This document shows, one piece after another, positions 14,601 through 19,219 of a DNA stretch of 19,219 nucleotides. The translations under genes and the position numbers were made by a program. Below the pieces are notes generated by a model. It had not been told where the DNA came from. It did no database searches and saw only the letters and a list, made by a program, of their open reading frames with translations. The DNA is from a bacterium HR20 (GTDB taxonomy: Bacteria; Bacteroidota; Ignavibacteria; Kapaibacteriales; NICIL-2). How positions within the stretch are numbered: the first letter of the stretch is position 1; each line of letters opens with the position of its first letter. The DNA lies in contig BEHW01000036.1 of assembly GCA_002898675.1 (NCBI GenBank), positions 1 to 19,219 on the forward strand, given 5' to 3'.

Positions 14601-14629
14601 GCAACGGTTGAACGTAGCCTTTCGTTGCG

Positions 14630-16066
14630 ATGGCACAGCAGGTTGAAGCCTACCGCCCCACCCACCGCATCCGCATTGTAACTGCGGCGTCTTTGTTCGA
14701 TGGTCACGATGCAGCGATCAACATCATGCGGCGCATCATGCAATCGAGCGGTGCCGAGGTCATTCACTTGGGACACAATCGCTCGGTCGCAGAGATTGTG
14801 CAGTGCGCCATTCAAGAGGACGTGCAGGCGGTGGCAGTCACGTCGTACCAAGGGGGGCACATGGAGTTCTTCACGTACATGTATGACCTGCTCGGCGAGC
14901 GAGGCGCCGGGCACATCCGCATCTTTGGTGGGGGCGGCGGGACGATCCTTCCGAGCGAAATCGAGGAGCTCCACCGCTATGGGATCACGCGGGTTTACTC
15001 GCCGGACGACGGCCGCGCGATGGGACTCCAAGGCATGATCAACGACGTCCTCGAAAAAAGCGACTTCGAAACGCCCCTGACCTTTACCCCCGATGAACTT
15101 CGCCACGCAGTGCTCGACCGGGACGACCGCGCAATCGCGCAAGCGATTTCTGCGCTCGAACGCGGACGGCAGCTTCTCGACTGGCAACGTCTCGCCAGAG
15201 AGCGTGCGCACCCGACGTGTGTGCTCGGCATCACAGGCACTGGCGGTGCGGGGAAGTCCTCGTTGACTGATGAAATTGTCCGTCGCTTTCTGGAAGATTC
15301 GCCCGACCGTCGGGTGGGGATTCTCTCGGTGGATCCGTCCAAGCGGAAGACAGGCGGTGCGTTGCTTGGCGACCGAATTCGGATGAATGCAGCATTCTCG
15401 CCGCGCGTGTACATGCGCTCGTTCGCGACTCGTCAGGCAAACCTTGCGCTCAGCCCGTACGTTGCGGAGGCTCTGTGGGTGCTGAAAGCGGCAGCGTTCG
15501 ATTTGATCATCGTCGAGACTGCGGGCATCGGGCAGAGCGATTCACAAGTGACCGAGATTGCCGACATCGCACTCTACGTGATGACGCCCGAGTACGGCGC
15601 AGCAACGCAGTTGGAAAAGATTGACATGATTGACTACGCCGATCTAATTGCCATCAACAAGTTCGACAAGCGCGGCGCGCTCGATGCACTGCGCGACGTC
15701 CGAAAGCAATACCAGCGCTCGCATGGGTTGTGGTCCTCGCCACTGGAGGCAATGCCAGTCTTTGGCACGATCGCATCGCAGTTCAACGACGAAGGCACCA
15801 ATGCGTTGTACCGAGCATTCATCGAGCTTGCACGCTCGCGCTTTGGATTGGAATGGACAACCGATGTCGAGCACACCAGCCCAGTGAGCACTCGGATGAC
15901 GATCATCCCACCGGAGCGATCCCGATACCTTGCCGAAATTGTCGAAACCAACAAGCGCTACGATGCACATGTCGAGCGGCAAGCGGCGCTGGCTCGGCGG
16001 CTCTACCAACTGCGCGGCGCGATGGAGCAGCTCCTGTCGGCCAGCGAGGATGCAGACTCGCACTAA
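14630..16066 (+). CDS. B12-binding domain fused to MeaB-like GTPase (IcmF front half, no mutase domain)
   Basis: 478 aa. Residues 12-145 are a cobalamin-binding domain: AASLFDGHDAAINIMRRI (19-36; H26 is the expected cobalt ligand), SYQGGHMEFFTYM (72-84), GGGGGTILPSEI (100-111) and YSPDDGRAMGLQGMI (123-137). Residues about 195-410 are a G3E/MeaB-type GTPase: Walker A GTGGAGKS (203-210), DPSKRKTGGALLGDRIRM (235-252), VETAGIGQSDSQV (295-307) and NKFDKRG (343-349). Residues 424-470 (IIPPERSRYLAEIVETNKRY and on) match the linker that in IcmF leads into the acyl-CoA mutase. In IcmF (isobutyryl-CoA mutase fused, about 1,090 aa) the catalytic TIM barrel follows; here a stop comes first and a lipoprotein gene overlaps. 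It may be a split system, a B12/GTPase chaperone partner for a mutase encoded elsewhere, or a truncation. The start has no Shine-Dalgarno. Confidence 0.87.
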   Translation: MAQQVEAYRPTHRIRIVTAASLFDGHDAAINIMRRIMQSSGAEVIHLGHNRSVAEIVQCAIQEDVQAVAVTSYQGGHMEFFTYMYDLLGERGAGHIRIFGGGGGTILPSEIEELHRYGITRVYSPDDGRAMGLQGMINDVLEKSDFETPLTFTPDELRHAVLDRDDRAIAQAISALERGRQLLDWQRLARERAHPTCVLGITGTGGAGKSSLTDEIVRRFLEDSPDRRVGILSVDPSKRKTGGALLGDRIRMNAAFSPRVYMRSFATRQANLALSPYVAEALWVLKAAAFDLIIVETAGIGQSDSQVTEIADIALYVMTPEYGAATQLEKIDMIDYADLIAINKFDKRGALDALRDVRKQYQRSHGLWSSPLEAMPVFGTIASQFNDEGTNALYRAFIELARSRFGLEWTTDVEHTSPVSTRMTIIPPERSRYLAEIVETNKRYDAHVERQAALARRLYQLRGAMEQLLSASEDADSH

Positions 16067-16547
16067 CCTTGCAGCAGTCGTTGCACTGTGCCTGCTGGCT
16101 GGATGTTCCAGTAGCGTCCGCTTTACGTATTCCGCGCCGAGCAACGCGCCGACTGCGCTGCAGCGTCAGGTGCTCGAAGTCGCTGCATCCCATCTTGGGA
16201 CGCCGTATTGTGCAGGTGGTTCTCGAGAGCGCTGCTTCGATTGCTCCGGCTACGTGCAATCAGTCTTTGCGGCAGTAGGAGTCTATCTGCCGAGAACGAC
16301 GCTCCAGCAGTCGCAAGCAGGGATGTCCATTCCAATCGAGCAGCTCCGAGCTGGCGACCTTGTGTTCTTTCGGTTCGAGCGCCGCACTGGAGTATCGCAC
16401 GTGGGGATCTACGCAGGGGATGGCACAATCTTCCACGCTTCCCAGTCGCGCGGTGTAGTGCGCGAACAACTCTGGGGCACCTATCTCGAGCGAGGCATCG
16501 CGTTCTGCCGCCGCGTTCTCTCGTCAACCGAGAGCGGAATGTTCTGA
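16050..16547 (+). CDS. NlpC/P60-family cell-wall peptidase, lipoprotein
   Basis: 165 aa. Members cleave peptidoglycan stem peptides (often gamma-D-Glu-mesoDAP or related bonds) in the periplasm. The ATG at 16050 is chosen because it begins a lipoprotein signal (MQTRTNLAAVVALCLLAGC) with lipobox LAGC and acylated C19; it overlaps the B12/GTPase gene by 17 bases. The frame itself is open back to 15930. Catalytic Cys-His-His set: RCFDCSGYVQSVF (C65), GVSHVGIYAG (H117) and IFHASQSRGV (H129); LGTPYCAGGS (49-58) and LRAGDLVFFR (99-108) are the standard flanking motifs. The protein is a minimal catalytic domain with a short spacer and no SH3 or LysM module, comparable to E. coli NlpC/Spr. Anchoring is probably to the outer membrane. 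Confidence 0.92.
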   Translation: MQTRTNLAAVVALCLLAGCSSSVRFTYSAPSNAPTALQRQVLEVAASHLGTPYCAGGSRERCFDCSGYVQSVFAAVGVYLPRTTLQQSQAGMSIPIEQLRAGDLVFFRFERRTGVSHVGIYAGDGTIFHASQSRGVVREQLWGTYLERGIAFCRRVLSSTESGMF

Positions 16548-16608
16548 CCCGGTGCTGCAGCCTGAAGATCGGTAACCACAAACGTTCCGGACTGAAACCA
16601 AAACAGTG

Positions 16609-16616
16609 TATTTTTG
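16609..16616 (+). promoter_or_regulatory. Candidate -7 element (TATTTTTG) for the secreted T9SS protein
   Basis: Full match to TAnnTTTG, the same octamer as upstream of enolase, in the 100-base gap after the NlpC/P60 gene. A TTC at 16585-16587 is the closest -33-like triplet (21-base spacing). Transcription would start near 16622, about 26 bases before the ATG at 16648, which has TTGGGAG six bases upstream. The spacing supports that start for the downstream gene. Confidence 0.5.
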
Positions 16617-16647
16617 TCCAGCGTAGGGCAACCTCTTGGGAGTAACA

Positions 16648-18324
16648 ATGCAACGCTGCCATATACTTCCGCGTGTGCAGACTGTGCTCCGATGGAGTGC
16701 ATGCTTCTTTGCGTCCGCGCAAGCCCAGCTTTTTGTCTGCAACTCGAATAGGGACAAATCCTCCCGCCGCACTGCAGCAAGTGGTCATTCGCAGTGTGGG
16801 ACACAGCAAGAGAGTGATCGCACCATGCAGCCAAACGCCAGCAAGGATTGCCGCACGTGGTCGTGTAGCCAGAGCCACAGTGCTTTGTGGACAATCGGAC
16901 TGCTGTTGGGACTCGGAATGCTGCTTGGGGTAGTCTCTCCGGGGTGGGCTACATGGGAACCAGAGGCGATGATTTCACCTCAGATCTTCTCTCAAGGTGG
17001 AGCGCACGAGATTCTCACAGCCCACACTCCGGAAAATGCCCGCTTTTTACGCTACCACTCCATCACCAGCTCCTACGATTCTGTCACGCTGCACTATCAA
17101 ATCGGTGAGGTCTGGGTGCACACACGCCAAGGACAATGGAAGCCGATTTGCTGGGCGATACCCCACGTGCTTGGTGAGCCCAGGTTCGGCTGGCCATATC
17201 GGGTTATTACCGACACTGCGCAGGGTGATGCACAATCCCTGCTTCCGTATCTGCAGAGTGAACCGTTTGAGCGTGAATTGCTCGACAGCATTCGATTCTA
17301 TCGCGTGTTCCGGTTAGGGGTAAGCTATCACGTGAACATGGATCCGATCGGAGCCGATACGCTCGATCTCCCACCTGGCGATGGAAACCCACTCGCCGAT
17401 CGCTGGCGGAATACGTTCTGGGTTGCTCCAGAAGGCACAATCTCTGACCAGCGCGAGTTCGTCGTGCAGCTTCGTGATGCGGAAAGCGATTCTGTGTTGC
17501 TCACCGTTGATAGCGTCGGTATTCTGCCGAACGCGGAACGGCGGCTTGTACCACGGTATGGCACCGATCCAACGCCATACAACCATGTTCGGGTACTTCC
17601 CCCACTCGGCAGTGGCAGAGCATACATCCAGATTGTGCCTCGACGGTATGGCGGCTTCCTCGATAATGGCTTTTGCCTCCAGGCCCCAATCCAGGCAAAG
17701 TTCAACTACTCGTGCATGTTCGAGCCGCAACCAAATGGAGACTGGGTACGCTACGATTCCGCAACAAGTGCTGCACTGGTGCGGCAGATTGATAGCCTCT
17801 ACTTCGATCGCCTTCTCGCCTACTGCGATAGTATCGTTGCATCGCCTGAGCCATGCTTACCACCGATGCCGCTTCGATTCAGCACACTGCCAGAGCGTGC
17901 ATTCGAAGCGGATTCGTTCTTTGCACGCTACTACGATACGACGGTTGTCGTGACCGATGGACGCCGTACTATCGAGATGGTCCAGCGTGGATGCCAGCAG
18001 CAGGTTTCCTCGCCAGGGAGCATTGCGCAACCAGCCAGTGTCTCCACCCAACGCAGTCGCACAGCCATTAGCGCCTACTACGATCGCTTGCGGCGAGTGC
18101 TTGTCTGCACCGTCATGCGTGGAAGCAAAGAATTCGATGAGCCATTCTCCATGAGTGCGTGGAATATCCGGGGACAGCGAGTTCTTCACCACGTCTATCC
18201 CAGTCGCGGTGAACAGCCGGAGCAGGTCGCTGTACCACTGGAGATGCTTGCGGCGGGAATCTACGCGTTTCGCTGCAGAGTTGGGGCTTCCTGCTCGACC
18301 TTCGTGGTCACTGTTCAGCCCTGA
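16648..18324 (+). CDS. Secreted protein of unknown function with T9SS C-terminal sorting domain
   Basis: 558 aa from ATG 16648, the start that fits the promoter and TTGGGAG site. However, the only strong hydrophobic segment is at residues about 79-97 (LWTIGLLLGLGMLLGVV), ending PGWA, a signal-peptide shape; from an ATG at 16825 this would be a normal 42-residue signal and a 499-aa protein. Both starts are plausible. The mature region has many Asp/Tyr/Arg-rich beta-like stretches (LPPLGSGRAYIQIVPRRYGG; SLYFDRLLAYCDSIV) but no family I recognise. The last about 90 residues form a T9SS type A tail: ISAYYDRLRRVLVCTV, MSAWNIRGQRVLHHV, VPLEMLAAGIYAFRCRVG, STFVVTV. Hence export across the inner membrane by Sec and across the outer membrane by T9SS. 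A hairpin overlaps its stop codon. Confidence 0.78.
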   Translation: MQRCHILPRVQTVLRWSACFFASAQAQLFVCNSNRDKSSRRTAASGHSQCGTQQESDRTMQPNASKDCRTWSCSQSHSALWTIGLLLGLGMLLGVVSPGWATWEPEAMISPQIFSQGGAHEILTAHTPENARFLRYHSITSSYDSVTLHYQIGEVWVHTRQGQWKPICWAIPHVLGEPRFGWPYRVITDTAQGDAQSLLPYLQSEPFERELLDSIRFYRVFRLGVSYHVNMDPIGADTLDLPPGDGNPLADRWRNTFWVAPEGTISDQREFVVQLRDAESDSVLLTVDSVGILPNAERRLVPRYGTDPTPYNHVRVLPPLGSGRAYIQIVPRRYGGFLDNGFCLQAPIQAKFNYSCMFEPQPNGDWVRYDSATSAALVRQIDSLYFDRLLAYCDSIVASPEPCLPPMPLRFSTLPERAFEADSFFARYYDTTVVVTDGRRTIEMVQRGCQQQVSSPGSIAQPASVSTQRSRTAISAYYDRLRRVLVCTVMRGSKEFDEPFSMSAWNIRGQRVLHHVYPSRGEQPEQVAVPLEMLAAGIYAFRCRVGASCSTFVVTVQP

Positions 18325-18361
18325 GTGATGGCTGCGCCAATGATTTGGCGCCATGCTCAGG
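18320..18361 (+). terminator. Long imperfect hairpin at the end of the T9SS protein gene
   Basis: CCTGAG (18320-18325) pairs with CTCAGG (18356-18361), ATG with CAT, and GCGCCAA (18334-18340) with TTGGCGC (18345-18351), leaving a TGAT loop and a GCT bulge. It begins on the stop codon TGA (18322-18324). No T-run follows directly, so it is a candidate terminator or 3'-end stabiliser. Confidence 0.5.
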
Positions 18362-18638
18362 ACGTTTGGTGCTTGCACTACTCTTGCGCCGGTTTACCCC
18401 ATCACCGTAAGAGAATGTGATACCATTCATAGTCGTGCCGAACGTTCCATCCTGATACGTCAGACGATTGCAGCTGCAGAGCAAGGATTGCCCATCTGTC
18501 GTCGCGTTCTCAGGTCAACATATTACACCTGCAGTAGACCCAGTCACTGAGCATGCTTTTTTTCATGAGGGTGAAACAACATTGAGTCTAAGTGTATTAT
18601 TTTGCGTTGAGAAGTGCCACTTATCTTAGGGATCCCCA
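18362..18638. other. Non-coding gap before the GEVED-domain gene
   Basis: Together with the hairpin this makes a 314-base gap. I see no convincing gene: the one open frame (18353-18550, plus) has no Shine-Dalgarno and no recognisable pattern. A T7 run follows GCATGC at 18552-18563. AT-rich TATTATTTTG at 18595-18604 could be a degenerate -7 element, and AGGGA (18628-18632) is the Shine-Dalgarno of the next gene. TATCTTAG at 18622-18629 resembles the -7 consensus but is too close to the start to serve unless the message is nearly leaderless. Confidence 0.45.
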
Positions 18639-19219
18639 ATGCAATCGTTCCGTCTTCTGCTCCTGCGTGTGCTTGGCCTGCTGGCGATGAGCGCACTGCT
18701 TTCAGCGTCCGCGATGTCGCAGCTTGCTTCGAATGTTTGCAGCCCGAACGCTTCGTACTACGGCTGCATGAGCATCATGAGCTTTGGTATTGGTTCTACG
18801 ACGTGGTCGAATTCTGGTTTGTATCCGAACTGTGGTGCAGCATATACGGGTACCGGCACCAATACGAACTTCACCTTCAACGGTGCCGCGGGGCAAACGG
18901 TCAACTGGTCGTGTACTGCAGGGAATTACTACGGTTACTACTATGACGGGTATCTCTTCATCTGGGTGGACTGGAGTAACGACGGTGATTTCTTCGATGC
19001 GGGTGAGCAGGTGGCGTCGTACTACTACATCTATCAGAGCACCTCTGGCTCGTTTACAATACCAAGTTCGGTGACAATGGGACCCAAACGGATGCGGGTC
19101 ATGTTTGGATACTGGTATTACATTGACTACGTGTACTACAGCGGTGCGAACCATCCGTGTGCCGGGAACTACACGACCTACTACAACTACGGCGACTTTC
19201 GAGATTACACACTCAACAT
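18639..19219 (+). CDS. Secreted Tyr-rich protein with GEVED-like domain (partial, 3' end beyond window)
   Basis: 193 codons, open to the right edge without a stop. ATG 18639 has AGGGA about six bases upstream and begins a Sec signal peptide (MQSFRLLLLRVLGLLAMSALLSASAMSQ, written here in two parts: MQSFRLLLLRVLGLL + AMSALLSASAMSQ), cleaved near residue 26-28. Residues about 31-193 look like the GEVED fold seen in large secreted Bacteroidota proteins: LFIWVDWSNDGDFFDAGE (106-123) is the Asp-rich WxDWNxDGxFxDxGE motif likely to bind calcium, and YGDFRDYTLN (184-193) stands where GEVEDYT is usual. SFTIPSS and RMRVMF fit the intervening strands. Composition is unusual: 25 Tyr in 193 residues. Such domains normally precede adhesion repeats and a T9SS tail, which would lie beyond the window. 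Confidence 0.83.
   Translation, partial: MQSFRLLLLRVLGLLAMSALLSASAMSQLASNVCSPNASYYGCMSIMSFGIGSTTWSNSGLYPNCGAAYTGTGTNTNFTFNGAAGQTVNWSCTAGNYYGYYYDGYLFIWVDWSNDGDFFDAGEQVASYYYIYQSTSGSFTIPSSVTMGPKRMRVMFGYWYYIDYVYYSGANHPCAGNYTTYYNYGDFRDYTLN

Noticed and set aside
14474..15211. 245-codon open frame antisense to the start of the B12/GTPase gene
   Set aside because: Overlaps a gene with complete B12 motifs and the photolyase start; no recognisable domain.
16067..16650. Possible frameshifted mutase domain after the IcmF-like stop
   Set aside because: All three plus frames were read; only the NlpC/P60 lipoprotein makes sense, with no mutase-like sequence.
18353..18550. 65-codon plus-strand open frame in the last gap
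   Set aside because: Starts inside the hairpin, no Shine-Dalgarno, no pattern suggesting a real protein.
1..19219. CRISPR array, tRNA/rRNA genes, insertion sequences
   Set aside because: No spaced direct repeats, no cloverleaf-like or rRNA-like sequence, and no transposase-like frame or terminal inverted repeats were noticed on reading both strands.

Overview
The window (about 55% GC by eye) looks like chromosomal DNA from a Bacteroidota-superphylum bacterium, most likely the Chlorobi/Ignavibacteria/Kapabacteria branch. Reasons: several upstream regions carry a Bacteroidota-type -7 element (TAnnTTTG, best case with a TTG exactly 19 bases upstream); two large secreted proteins end in type IX secretion (T9SS, Por) sorting tails; a third secreted protein carries a GEVED-like domain; and the B12/GTPase protein is of the IcmF type. 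The taxon is an inference from these traits; no rRNA or tRNA gene was seen.

Layout. (1) 1-1925, minus strand: a glycan-modification operon whose four genes are chained by ATGA overlaps: two small paralogous proteins of unknown function, a DegT/DnrJ-family sugar aminotransferase, and the start of a zinc-binding SAM methyltransferase that runs off the left edge. (2) 2126-5244, plus: a promoter, a secreted protein with 18 cysteines, and a 791-aa Asp-box propeller protein with a T9SS tail. (3) 5374-6495, minus: a lone DGQHR-domain protein (DndB-like family) with the strongest Shine-Dalgarno in the window. (4) 6605-10723, plus: a housekeeping operon of enolase, phosphoglucomutase/phosphomannomutase, a SpoU/TrmH RNA methyltransferase and RsmD, the last three tightly packed. 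(5) 10721-14514, minus: photolyase, then an ECF sigma factor, its probable membrane anti-sigma factor and a secreted DUF1573 protein, closed by an intrinsic terminator. (6) 14586-16547, plus: a palindrome in the divergent gap, then a B12-binding/GTPase protein that matches the front half of IcmF but has no mutase domain, overlapped by an NlpC/P60 lipoprotein. (7) 16609-19219, plus: a secreted T9SS-tailed protein, a 314-base non-coding gap, and the 5' part of a Tyr-rich GEVED-domain secreted protein cut by the right edge.

How the parts fit: regions 1, 2 and 7 concern the cell surface (sugar modification, T9SS-exported proteins); region 4 is central metabolism plus RNA modification; region 5 pairs DNA photorepair with an extracytoplasmic stress-type regulatory unit. 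The points most worth following up are the mutase-less IcmF-like protein, the orphan DGQHR gene, the paralog pair in the glycan operon, and the Cys-rich/propeller secreted pair. No CRISPR array, insertion sequence or clear mobile element was found.
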